Part shown: piece by piece, positions 1 to 5,832 of the stretch
Layout: the number at the start of each line of letters is the position of its first letter
How positions within the stretch are numbered: position 1 is the stretch's first letter
Assembly: GCA_025937955.1 (NCBI GenBank)
Contig: JAICQI010000348.1
Span: forward strand, 1-6,457
Length of the DNA stretch: 6,457 nucleotides
Origin: Pyrinomonadaceae bacterium
GTDB taxonomy: Bacteria; Acidobacteriota; Blastocatellia; Pyrinomonadales; Pyrinomonadaceae
Reading direction: 5' to 3'
The notes under the pieces: generated by a model
Told to the model about the DNA's origin: nothing
Databases searched by the model: none
What the model saw: only the letters and a program-made list of their open reading frames with translations
Translations under genes and position numbers: made by a program

Positions 1-170
1 CCAAAGCATCCGGGTGCAGGAACAACGTGTGGCCAATTTGTGGACAGAATTCTCAGCACTCAACCGATAACGGATGGTAAAGAATGTGAAGGGATGCAAA
101 AATGCTCGAAATTCCTTGGTGGCTGCAACTTTCGAAAAGGCAAATACTTACGTTTTTGCCGCGCTTATAA
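1..170. other. Non-coding end of a putative integrated element
   Basis: No recognisable gene is seen here. Frame 1 stays open from the window edge to a TGA at 181-183, but its product (rich in Cys, Gly and Lys) matches nothing I know and it runs straight into the tRNA fragment. Frame 2 is open to a TAA at 68-70 and could be the last 22 codons of a protein entering from the left, such as an integrase, but this cannot be shown. A small inverted repeat (GGCAAA 139-144, TTTGCC 155-160) lies just before the half-tRNA. By position this stretch would be the terminal DNA of the element that inserted at the tRNA-Pro site. Confidence 0.4.
29..47 (+). repeat. Direct repeat, left copy (19 bp)
   Basis: The 19-bp word GTGGCCAATTTGTGGACAG occurs here and again, identically, at 3697-3715. 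Each copy lies upstream of a tRNA 3'-end sequence, about 120 bp before the half-tRNA here and about 160 bp before the decayed one on the right. The equal order and orientation suggest that both belong to one kind of integrated element, either as the end of an integrase gene or as integrase arm-binding DNA. Exact 19-bp identity 3.7 kb apart is unlikely by chance. Confidence 0.75.
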
Positions 171-215
171 TTCGGGACCGTGAGGTCAGAGGTTCGAATC
201 CTCTCGCCCCGACCA
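171..215 (+). pseudogene. 3' half of tRNA-Pro(CGG); probable integration (att) site
   Basis: The fragment folds as the 3' half of a tRNA. It has an anticodon loop TTCGGGA (171-177, anticodon CGG 173-175), the 3' strand of the anticodon stem CCGTG (178-182) and a variable region AGGTC. It then has a perfect T arm (AGAGG, loop TTCGAAT, CCTCT, 188-204), the acceptor 3' strand CGCCCCG (205-211), discriminator A and CCA (213-215). The CGCCCCG acceptor strand with a CGG anticodon identifies tRNA-Pro. The sequence before 171 (CTTATAA) cannot pair with CCGTG, and no D arm or 5' acceptor strand is present, so the gene is not intact. A break exactly at the anticodon loop is typical of tyrosine-recombinase att sites, where the element restores the 3' half of the target tRNA and displaces the old copy. 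The intact tRNA is expected to the left, outside the window. Confidence 0.88.
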
Positions 216-240
216 GTTAAATCAATTATTTACGGCTACC
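211..240 (+). repeat. tRNA 3' end plus flank, left copy (27/30 identical)
   Basis: This 30-bp block runs from the last acceptor base through CCA and into the first arm of the terminator hairpin. It matches 3878-3907 at 27 of 30 positions, with differences at positions 6, 8 and 16 of the block. Together with the 19-bp repeat it shows that the same tRNA-downstream arrangement is present twice in the same orientation. Confidence 0.8.
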
Positions 241-264
241 GCTAACGGTGGCCGTATTTCATTT
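231..264 (+). terminator. Rho-independent-type terminator after tRNA-Pro half
   Basis: ACGGCTACC (232-240) pairs with GGTGGCCGT (247-255) in a 9-bp stem containing one T-G pair, extended by T231-A256. The loop is GCTAAC and the tail is moderately T-rich (ATTTCATTT). It lies 16 bp after the CCA and would end transcription of the tRNA. The same stem, with a different loop, follows the right-hand scar at 3899. Confidence 0.65.
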
Positions 265-270
265 GTGGAC
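261..270 (+). repeat. ATTTGTGGAC word on the distal side of the half-tRNA
   Basis: The 10-bp word ATTTGTGGAC is found at 36-45, here, and at 3704-3713, with a one-base variant ATTTGTGGCC at 3693-3702. This copy lies after the tRNA fragment while the copy at 36-45 lies before it, so the half-tRNA core is flanked on both sides. That layout would suit arm-type integrase binding sites, but this is inference. Confidence 0.4.
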
Positions 271-461
271 GCAGCGCTCAACTCTCAGTAGGGCTTAAAA
301 TAACAATTTCTTTGAAACCAGAGAACGTAGCCGCGTCGCCAATTTGGATAAAATGATAAACTCTCCACGAATTGAAACTAGGGAGTCGCCCTTACAGCCA
401 TAATCCAACCTGGCAATAAAGCAGTCGGACTAAGAAGATTTTATTCACGAAAGGAGACGCG

Positions 462-1154
462 ATGAAGCGTCGGTTCTTGACAGCAACTCTGTTGCTATTC
501 TTTGCGCCGTCACTCGCTGCACAAAATTCGTCAAAGCTTGACGCATCGAACGAGTCGAAACTTATCTACGCTGACTTCCAGAACGTACAAAACGGCCGGC
601 CGGTGAGTAAACGCGGCGGCCAAACTCGCTTAAATCGGTATTCACAGAATTCCGCCAATCCCCCGCAATTCCGTGGAATGGAAAACACAGACCCTCCCGC
701 GCCAGCACTCGCGCGAGTCACTGACGAAGATCGAGCCGCCGCGTTCGATTATGAAATGCGAATACCAAACGAGTGGCAGGGAGTAAGTATCGAAGTATTT
801 GGTCAGCCGGACAAAGACGGGAAACTCGTGGCCGACGACGTTAGCGAATACAAATACATCACGTTCCGACTGTTCGCGAAGGGACCTCGAATGATCCGCC
901 TCGAATTAATTACTCGCGGCTATGGTGCAAATCTGGATGGCGGCTATCCGATGGCTAACCTCCGCGTGCAGGAGGGCTTCAATACCTACAAACTTAAACT
1001 CGATTCATTCACTCAACCGGAGTGGGCCACGCGTTTGGATTTGAAGCGCGACGTTTTGAAGAAACTGACTTCAGTGCAGATCGGTGTGACGTGCGATAAG
1101 TGCGTAATCGAGAACGGCACGGTCGTGGTCGACAATATCGCTTTCGAAAAATGA
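462..1154 (+). CDS. Secreted protein with CBM-like (galactose-binding-like) domain
   Basis: This gene encodes 230 aa. The ATG is preceded by AAGGAG (451-456) at a good distance, which fixes the start. Residues 1-20 form a classical signal peptide (basic MKRR, hydrophobic LTATLLLFF, then SLAA), with likely cleavage before Gln21. The mature part has alternating short strands: YKYITFRLFAK (130-140), RLELITRGY (146-154), FNTYKLKLDSF (173-183), SVQIGV (204-209) and a final GTVVVDNIAFE (219-229). This pattern, ending in a VxVDNIxF strand, is typical of jelly-roll carbohydrate-binding modules of the CBM11/CIA30 type. A CxxC pair (211, 214) might form a disulphide after export. No catalytic domain is attached, so a binding or envelope role is inferred. 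No clear promoter or terminator is seen. The next gene starts about 350 bp downstream, so an operon is not shown. The fold call is by eye; the export call is firm. Confidence 0.8.
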   Translation: MKRRFLTATLLLFFAPSLAAQNSSKLDASNESKLIYADFQNVQNGRPVSKRGGQTRLNRYSQNSANPPQFRGMENTDPPAPALARVTDEDRAAAFDYEMRIPNEWQGVSIEVFGQPDKDGKLVADDVSEYKYITFRLFAKGPRMIRLELITRGYGANLDGGYPMANLRVQEGFNTYKLKLDSFTQPEWATRLDLKRDVLKKLTSVQIGVTCDKCVIENGTVVVDNIAFEK

Positions 1155-1508
1155 GCGTTTAGCTAGGGAAGATCTACTAGCTCCTCACACTTCGCAAAAC
1201 CCGCCTAAAAACGTTAAAAGTTGAAATGGCTCGTCACCGATGGTCCAATTCTTCACACCTCGGAACCGTGCGCTCTGCTAACACGTAAACCCTCTCTGAA
1301 CTCAGCTTATGAAACTCATTGTGTTTGACCGGGTCCTGGGTTAGACGAGTTTACCTTGTGCAACGGATACATCAACCGTCCTGACATTTCGCCAACGACT
1401 TAGCAAGGCGTTTCACAGGACAACGTTTATTGAATCGGATCGAATCTAACAGGCGCCCCGTAAGTTTTGGTACTCTCGTTAATGCGTTAGACCCCTGTTA
1501 GGTTGCTT
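1155..1508. other. Intergenic region, no gene seen
   Basis: All frames are broken by stops and no RNA gene is recognised. A 6-bp inverted repeat (AGCTAG 1161-1166, CTAGCT 1177-1182) lies just after the upstream stop, but no T-run follows, so I do not call it a terminator. TTGACC (1325-1330) resembles a -35 box, but no convincing -10 sits at the right distance. An ATCTAAC/GTTAGAC pair near the right end recalls integron attC boxes but lacks the rest of such a site. Confidence 0.5.
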
Positions 1509-3500
1509 ATGCACAAGACCCTGCTTATTTGTCTGGCCTGCCTCACATTGGTTCTAAACGCTGCGGGTCAGGAAAAACCACGCTATCAATTCGCTGATGA
1601 GCTTCAGCGCGAAATCACTTTTCTGCTACTGGACAAAAACATTAACGACGTAACCAGGCAACTGGATAGCGAGGAAGCTTCGACAGTTACTTCCTTGCTT
1701 CGACGCCTCCTTATCTATGATCGGGCCGGCCAAACATCGCGGTTCAGCAAGACTCTAGAACAGTTGGCATCTGCTGAGAACTGGCAGTGTCCGGTTGATT
1801 ATGATTTGAGACTGCTAATCCGGAACGCTGCCGCGGGTGATATTGGCACACGGCGTTTGTACTACGAACGACTTTGTCCTGATGACATCAATGGAGCTGA
1901 AGAGTTCGTCAAACTCTGGAGCAGCAACGGCGACCCGAAAGAGCTTGACGCGTGGTTGGCTAAACGTTCGCTTGGAAATCTGGAATGGCTGATGCAGCGA
2001 GTACGGCTGCGCGTCAGGTCAGGTACCGCGGGCGAGGTGCTGGATGATTTAGCAGCTGACATACGGGCCAATCCGTCTGATTCGGTGCTTCTCGATCGTT
2101 ACTTGAAAGCAAATAGTGCTGCCGGCAGCGTACAGGACGTGAAGTGGCTGGCCGACACTTTAGACGTCCGAACAGCGGGCGACTATTTCCAACTTGGCGA
2201 ACGCATACGAAACTACTCGCCTCAAGCCAGCGCGGAACTTCTGCAGAAATCACTCGACCTTCCTTTCACCGATGCGGACGCGAAACTCGTCAACGATCGA
2301 ATCAATCGATACCTGTCGGTTGGTCCAGCGATCAGGGTCAACCTGGAGAAACAGCTCCGCTATTGGACCAAACGAAGTCTGGCTGAAACGTATCAGTGGA
2401 TGAATCAATCGCTCGCAGCACAACCTTTGGTGGAAGAGCTCGTGTCTATGAAAGGCGACGACGTATTGCTGGAAGACGTCCATCAGTTAGCGGGCGCGGT
2501 GCAAAGTGGATCGGGACAGCGAGTGGTAGAAACGAAGATTCTTGGTGATGAAACCGCGCGACGTTCCACTTCGGAATACTGGCTGGAGCGCGCACGATAC
2601 TACGAGGGCCGCGAGCAGTACGGACTCGAGCGCGAGTCGTATCGGCAGGCGTTGGTCGCACTGGCGGCGAAATCTGACGACAGCATGGCGTTGAATGAAC
2701 GTTATCGTGTTGTAAGGTTATTCGCCTTCTTTCTTGCCGAAGAGCATAACGACAAGGAAGACCAAGCCGAGCTTGATAGAATTCTTACAAGCGAATTGAA
2801 CAGCGCGCCGCCTGACACAGACTATGCATTTCAGATAGCGGGACTCATTACCCACGGCAACCTACAGCTCAACACGCTGCGAAATTCTCTGCTTGCTAAA
2901 CGACCTTCGTTTTTGGCGCAGTTGCTCGGCGCACGTCGCGAATGGGATGTGGACGAAAAGTCTTTGATCCAAGGTTTGGTGAATGGAAACGAAGTTCCAT
3001 CTGATCTGAAAGAGAAAACCTGGTCCAGCCTCCAGCTACTCGTTCGCCATCCTGGTTCAACCCGCGCCTTTAGCCTCGCTCTGGCGATGACAGACAGTGC
3101 CGAATGGCAACGGGCCATTCCGATTTGGCGGGGTTACATCGAGTATGCTTCCGTGGAAGGTGAAAAAAGACGTGCAATAAATCATCTATTCACCGCCTAC
3201 TGTCGGACAAAACAATGGCGAGCGGCCGAGAAATTATTGTTGGCCCAACAGGATTCGCTCTGGCGCACTTTGCCGAATGCGTTGGCTGAGGTTGCGGTGG
3301 TTGCTGCGCAGCAGAACGCGACCGAGGACGCCATGCGGTTGTGGCGAATGAGTACAAACCTTGATCGACGAAATCTGGAAACACTGCCGAAACTCGCTCA
3401 CACAAATGCGCGACCGCAATTGCTGGCAATGTACTTAAACATGAAAAAAGAGGATCCGCTATCTGCAATTCCTGATCTCGCCCTACGGCTGTTGCGGTAA
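1509..3500 (+). CDS. Exported TPR-like helical repeat protein, unknown function
   Basis: The product is 663 aa from ATG 1509. A TTG two codons earlier (1503) is in frame, but TTAGG (1498-1502) stands 6 bp before the ATG and leaves no room before the TTG, so the ATG is preferred. Residues 1-20 are a signal peptide (MHK, then LLICLACLTLVL, then NAAG), putting the protein in the periplasm or outside. The rest is almost entirely amphipathic helices in pairs, as in a TPR or related alpha-solenoid. The best TPR-like units are near 357-385 (YWLERARYYEGREQYGLERE and onward), 556-585 and 591-620 (with AMRLWRMSTNL). Such solenoids bind partner proteins or assemble envelope complexes. No enzyme motif or membrane segment beyond the signal is seen. 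It follows the CBM-like gene on the same strand and lies inside the segment bounded by tRNA scars. I do not recognise a named family. Its codon use is plain, with GC lower than the malic enzyme gene at the right end. Confidence 0.85.
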   Translation: MHKTLLICLACLTLVLNAAGQEKPRYQFADELQREITFLLLDKNINDVTRQLDSEEASTVTSLLRRLLIYDRAGQTSRFSKTLEQLASAENWQCPVDYDLRLLIRNAAAGDIGTRRLYYERLCPDDINGAEEFVKLWSSNGDPKELDAWLAKRSLGNLEWLMQRVRLRVRSGTAGEVLDDLAADIRANPSDSVLLDRYLKANSAAGSVQDVKWLADTLDVRTAGDYFQLGERIRNYSPQASAELLQKSLDLPFTDADAKLVNDRINRYLSVGPAIRVNLEKQLRYWTKRSLAETYQWMNQSLAAQPLVEELVSMKGDDVLLEDVHQLAGAVQSGSGQRVVETKILGDETARRSTSEYWLERARYYEGREQYGLERESYRQALVALAAKSDDSMALNERYRVVRLFAFFLAEEHNDKEDQAELDRILTSELNSAPPDTDYAFQIAGLITHGNLQLNTLRNSLLAKRPSFLAQLLGARREWDVDEKSLIQGLVNGNEVPSDLKEKTWSSLQLLVRHPGSTRAFSLALAMTDSAEWQRAIPIWRGYIEYASVEGEKRRAINHLFTAYCRTKQWRAAEKLLLAQQDSLWRTLPNALAEVAVVAAQQNATEDAMRLWRMSTNLDRRNLETLPKLAHTNARPQLLAMYLNMKKEDPLSAIPDLALRLLR

Positions 3501-3877
3501 TTCGAAGGGGGGCACAGATGAGTTCAGAATTCAGACCGAACGTACCATCTCATTTTCTGACGCCACGCGCAGATATATTTCTGAGACGAACAAATCGTAT
3601 TCGACTGGGAGCCGATTCACCGCATGGATATCATAAGTTGAGAACCAGCTTCGTAGTCAACAGCAAGTCGGTTTAGACCAGTGACAGCAAAAATTTGTGG
3701 CCAATTTGTGGACAGGAATGGTTTGACCAGGTCGCTACCGCTCCCTGTACTGACCCGATCCAGGTATGATTTTGGACTTTTGAGGCAAAGCATCTCGTAA
3801 TGAGCCGCACGTTCGTTGAAACGTTTTAAGACCGCACCTTCCGAGTGACGAACAATCCATCGACTGACATTCCCCGC
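3501..3877. other. Intergenic region before the right-hand scar
   Basis: No gene is supported on either strand. The longest open frame, on the minus strand at 3617-3892, crosses the repeat words and the tRNA scar, so it is probably not coding. The stretch holds the ATTTGTGGMC words (3693-3713). It also holds a block around 3730-3755, whose minus-strand reading ends in STGSGSD-like residues and may be a dispersed repeat. No terminator for the preceding gene is visible. Confidence 0.5.
3693..3715 (+). repeat. Tandem ATTTGTGGMC words and right copy of the 19-bp repeat
   Basis: ATTTGTGGCC (3693-3702) and ATTTGTGGAC (3704-3713) stand 11 bp apart, one helical turn. Positions 3697-3715 are identical to 29-47. 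Two in-phase copies of a short word next to a tRNA-type integration scar are what arm-type binding sites of an integrase look like. They could also be the end of a lost integrase gene: both 19-bp copies can be read as VANLWT followed by a stop soon after. Confidence 0.6.
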
Positions 3878-3907
3878 GACCAATAAAATCAACTATTTAC
3901 GGCTACC
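3878..3907 (+). pseudogene. Decayed tRNA 3' end plus flank, right copy
   Basis: GACCA (3878-3882) followed by an AT-rich spacer and ACGGCTACC repeats 211-240 at 27 of 30 positions. The bases before it (ATTCCCCGC) only roughly recall the tRNA-Pro acceptor strand, and no pairing T arm can be formed (ATCGACT in place of TTCGAAT). It is read as an old, eroded integration scar. It lies 3,667 bp from the left copy in the same orientation. Confidence 0.6.
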
Positions 3908-3931
3908 TGCAAGGTGGCCGTTCTTGTTTGG
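3899..3931 (+). terminator. Terminator hairpin of the right-hand scar
   Basis: ACGGCTACC (3899-3907) pairs with GGTGGCCGT (3913-3921) around the loop TGCAA, followed by the T-rich TCTTGTTTGG. The stem matches the left copy (including the same T-G pair) while the loop differs. This suggests that the stem has been kept for function while the loop drifted. Confidence 0.6.
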
Positions 3932-3959
3932 CGCAGGATTAAGGCAGACGCGCAACCTT

Positions 3960-3997
3960 CTTGGAGCCAAAGCGGTGCCAAGGCACCGCACTCCAAG
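3960..3997. repeat. REP-like imperfect palindrome
   Basis: An outer arm CTTGGAG/CTCCAAG (3960-3966, 3991-3997) encloses a perfect 8-bp inner arm GCGGTGCC/GGCACCGC (3972-3979, 3982-3989) with an AA centre. The bulge is five bases on the left and one on the right. Read on the minus strand it gives LECGALAPLWL, a peptide that from recall resembles short hypothetical proteins mis-called on dispersed palindromes in Acidobacteriota, Verrucomicrobiota and similar genomes. It is therefore more likely a mobile REP-type element than a terminator, since no T-run follows. Its presence in many copies is not testable from one window. Confidence 0.6.
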
Positions 3998-4267
3998 GAA
4001 CCGCTTCGACCGCCGCTCGCTGTCAAAAATGCCAGTAGAGGACCACTCCAGCTTGAACTAAAGTGCCGCAAAGGGAAGGTCTTTCAGACGACAAAAGCGC
4101 GCGCGACTTAACTGCATTTCGCATTTCCTGAGTCTGCTGCCGTACAAGCCGGTGTCAAAAAAGAAAGTGAAGCTGCCCAGCCGCAACACCGGTGACGCCT
4201 GCGATGATCACGCTTCTTTGAAAGGCGGAAACGTCGTGCCCCAGCGCTACTGACAAAATAGGTTAAC
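3998..4267. other. Upstream region of the DUF3300 gene
   Basis: No gene is supported. One + frame is open from about 4058 to a TGA at 4251-4253 but has no ATG and no recognised similarity. A 7-bp inverted repeat (CCGGTGT 4149-4155, ACACCGG 4186-4192) is present. AGG (4260-4262) is the likely ribosome contact for the TTG start at 4268. No sigma-70 promoter with proper spacing was found. Confidence 0.45.
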
Positions 4268-5794
4268 TTGCGGCGCACTAACATCGCGATAGCTATGGAA
4301 GCAGGATTAGTTCGTTCAACATCTCAGCAGCGTCACATACGAACTCTGGTGGTGGTTTTATGTCTGCTGCTTGTGCTAAGCGACACGTCGTGCCGCTCTA
4401 CGCCAACGCCGCAGTCCCAACAGCCAGCTGCTTCCCCACAACAAACTCCCGCTAATCAGCAATCAGCAAATGCCTCCGCCGATCAACAACCTCCAAAAAT
4501 TCCCGCCGATCAGCTTGACTCGCTGGTGGCGCCCATTGCTTTGTACCCCGATCCGCTCTTAAGCCAGGTGCTGGTAGCCTCGACTTATCCCCTCGAAATC
4601 GTTCAGCTGCAGCAGTGGCTTGAGAAGAACAAGAATCTCAAAGACAAGGCACTGGTGAATGAGATCTCTAAACAACCATGGGATCCAAGCATCCAGGCCA
4701 TGGCGCCCCTGCCGGAAGTCGTGAAACGATTAGCTGATGACATTCAATGGACCACCGACCTCGGTAATGCTTTCTTAGCGCAACAGGGTGATGTTATGGA
4801 CGCAATACAACGTATGCGGCAAAAAGCACAGGATAGAGGGGCGCTGAGATCTAACGAGCAGCTGAGAGTTGAGACCAAGGTCGTGGAGAACAAGACTGTC
4901 ATAGTCGTAGAACAGGCAAGCCCGGAGGTGGTGTACATACCGAGCTACGATCCAGTTTACGTATATGGTCCACCCGTCTATCCGTACCCTCCGATCTACT
5001 ATCCAGCTTACTCGACCGGGACCGTCGTTGCAGCAAGCGCGATTTCATTTGGAGTGGGTGTGGTGTTAGGAGCTGCGTGGGGTGGCGGTTGGGGTTGGGG
5101 TTGCGGCTGGGGAGATAACGATATCGACATCAACGTTAATAACAACTTCAACCGGAACACCAACATCAGCGGTGGTAACCGCGTCAACAACATCAGTGGT
5201 GGAAACAAGTGGCAACACAACCCCCGGCATCGCGGCGGGGCCCCTTATCCGAACAGAGGGACCGCAGACAGATTCGGTGGAACAGCACGAGGTGATTCAC
5301 TGGCAAATCGTCAAAGGGCCGCTGGTAAACAACTCGACCGTCAGGGCGGAAATCTCGGCAGCGTCGACCGGGGAACAGCAAGCGACCGTAGCAGAGTTGG
5401 CGGTCGCGACGGCGTAGGTAATCCCGGCGGTGAAAGGAGCCGAAGTGCAGCCGCCAATCGCGGCAGAAGCGCGGCTGGAGAGCGTGCTTCAAGCCGCGGT
5501 GGAGCTCGTGCGAATGATCCATCCAGCAGCCCGGGAAATCGCGGTAGTAGAAGCGGGGGAGATCGGGTTGGCAATCGCAGCGTGGGAAGCAGTTCTGGGA
5601 ATCGGGGCGCTTTTGGAGATTCCGGATACAGCGGCAGCGGCGCGCGCGCAAGCAGCAGTAGAGGTGCTTCAAGCGTTGCCGGTTCGCGTGGGAGCCATGG
5701 CGGAGCCAGCCGTGGAGGTTTCAGTGGCGGCGGTGGCGGTGGTCGTGGCGGTGGTGGCGGTGGTCGTGGCGGTGGCGGTGGCAGGAGGAGGTAG
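4268..5794 (+). CDS. DUF3300 family exported protein with Gly/Arg/Ser-rich tail
   Basis: The product is 508 aa from TTG 4268, which has AGG five bases before it. ATG 4295 (Met10) is the alternative but has no ribosome site. Residues 22-42 make an export signal (RHIRT, then LVVVLCLLLVL, then SDTSC). Cys42 could carry a lipid, although Asp at -3 is unlike a normal lipobox. A Gln/Pro/Ala-rich linker follows (43-80). The DUF3300 domain runs about 81-235 with its hallmark LDSLVAPIALYPDPLLSQVL (83-102), QQWLEKNKNLKD, KQPWDPSIQAM and the end strand VVYIPSYDPVYVYG (221-234). Residues 235-283 are Tyr/Pro-rich, then a hydrophobic glycine stretch, then a Trp/Gly run. Next comes an Asn-rich part (284-313) and a disordered tail (314-508) full of RG, GNRG and SRGG units ending in poly-Gly/Arg. 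The family is uncharacterised; an envelope role is inferred. The last codons supply the ribosome site for what follows. Confidence 0.92.
   Translation: MRRTNIAIAMEAGLVRSTSQQRHIRTLVVVLCLLLVLSDTSCRSTPTPQSQQPAASPQQTPANQQSANASADQQPPKIPADQLDSLVAPIALYPDPLLSQVLVASTYPLEIVQLQQWLEKNKNLKDKALVNEISKQPWDPSIQAMAPLPEVVKRLADDIQWTTDLGNAFLAQQGDVMDAIQRMRQKAQDRGALRSNEQLRVETKVVENKTVIVVEQASPEVVYIPSYDPVYVYGPPVYPYPPIYYPAYSTGTVVAASAISFGVGVVLGAAWGGGWGWGCGWGDNDIDINVNNNFNRNTNISGGNRVNNISGGNKWQHNPRHRGGAPYPNRGTADRFGGTARGDSLANRQRAAGKQLDRQGGNLGSVDRGTASDRSRVGGRDGVGNPGGERSRSAAANRGRSAAGERASSRGGARANDPSSSPGNRGSRSGGDRVGNRSVGSSSGNRGAFGDSGYSGSGARASSSRGASSVAGSRGSHGGASRGGFSGGGGGGRGGGGGGRGGGGGRRR
5735..5776 (+). repeat. 21-bp tandem repeat, two copies, in DUF3300 tail
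   Basis: The 21-bp unit at 5735-5755 is repeated at 5756-5776 with only the last base changed. Each encodes seven residues of a Gly-run with one Arg, in frame with the coding sequence. Such units expand and contract by replication slippage, so the length of the tail probably varies between strains. Confidence 0.8.
5783..5791 (+). promoter_or_regulatory. Strong Shine-Dalgarno inside the end of the DUF3300 gene
   Basis: AGGAGGAGG encodes the final three arginines of the DUF3300 protein and is also a near-ideal ribosome binding site. AGGAGG 5783-5788 is 5 bp from a GTG at 5794 but about 40 bp from the malic enzyme ATG at 5829, too far to serve it directly. Confidence 0.55.
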
Positions 5795-5832
5795 TGAAGG
5801 TATCGGCGATAGCGAGCAAAATCAGATCATGA
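5794..5832 (+). CDS. Possible 12-codon coupling ORF between DUF3300 and malic enzyme
   Basis: GTG 5794 shares its first base with the DUF3300 stop (TAGTG) and has AGGAGG five bases before it. It encodes MKVSAIASKIRS and ends in TGA 5830-5832, which overlaps the malic enzyme start as ATGA. Both overlaps are classic translational-coupling arrangements. The malic enzyme ATG itself has no visible ribosome site, so re-initiation from this ORF would explain its translation. The peptide is too short to judge by content. The arrangement could be chance, or the malic enzyme could start elsewhere in its upstream-open frame. Confidence 0.3.
   Translation: MKVSAIASKIRS

Noticed and set aside
1..183. A frame open from the window edge, considered as an integrase C-terminus.
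   Set aside because: No tyrosine-recombinase motif (the R-H-R-Y active-site region) is visible, and the frame continues into the tRNA half.
171..215. An intact tRNA gene.
   Set aside because: The 5' half is missing: the bases before the anticodon loop do not pair with the anticodon stem, and no D arm or CGGGGCG acceptor strand is present upstream.
1440..1490. ATCTAAC followed about 40 bp later by GCGTTAGAC, resembling the outer boxes of an integron attC site.
   Set aside because: The outer boxes are 6/7 complementary, but the inner part shows no extended pairing or L'/L'' boxes, and it sits before a gene rather than after one. Probably chance.
3617..3892. A 91-aa minus-strand open frame.
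   Set aside because: It spans the repeat words and the tRNA scar and has no ribosome site, so it is read as chance openness over repeat DNA.
4218..4253. TTGAAA 4218-4223 and an ECF-like GGAAAC (4227-4232) with TACTGA (4248-4253) upstream of the DUF3300 gene.
   Set aside because: TTGAAA has no -10 at 16-18 bp, and the ECF-like pair is too loose a match to call a promoter without expression data or conservation.
4058..4253. A + strand open frame ending in DHASLKGGNVVPQRY just before the DUF3300 gene, possibly a gene remnant.
   Set aside because: It has no start codon, no recognised similarity and no codon bias that I can judge at this length.
5193..5672. A 159-aa open frame on the minus strand.
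   Set aside because: It lies wholly within the low-complexity DUF3300 tail, where the biased codons keep antisense frames open. Its product is Arg/Cys/His-rich and unlike a protein domain.
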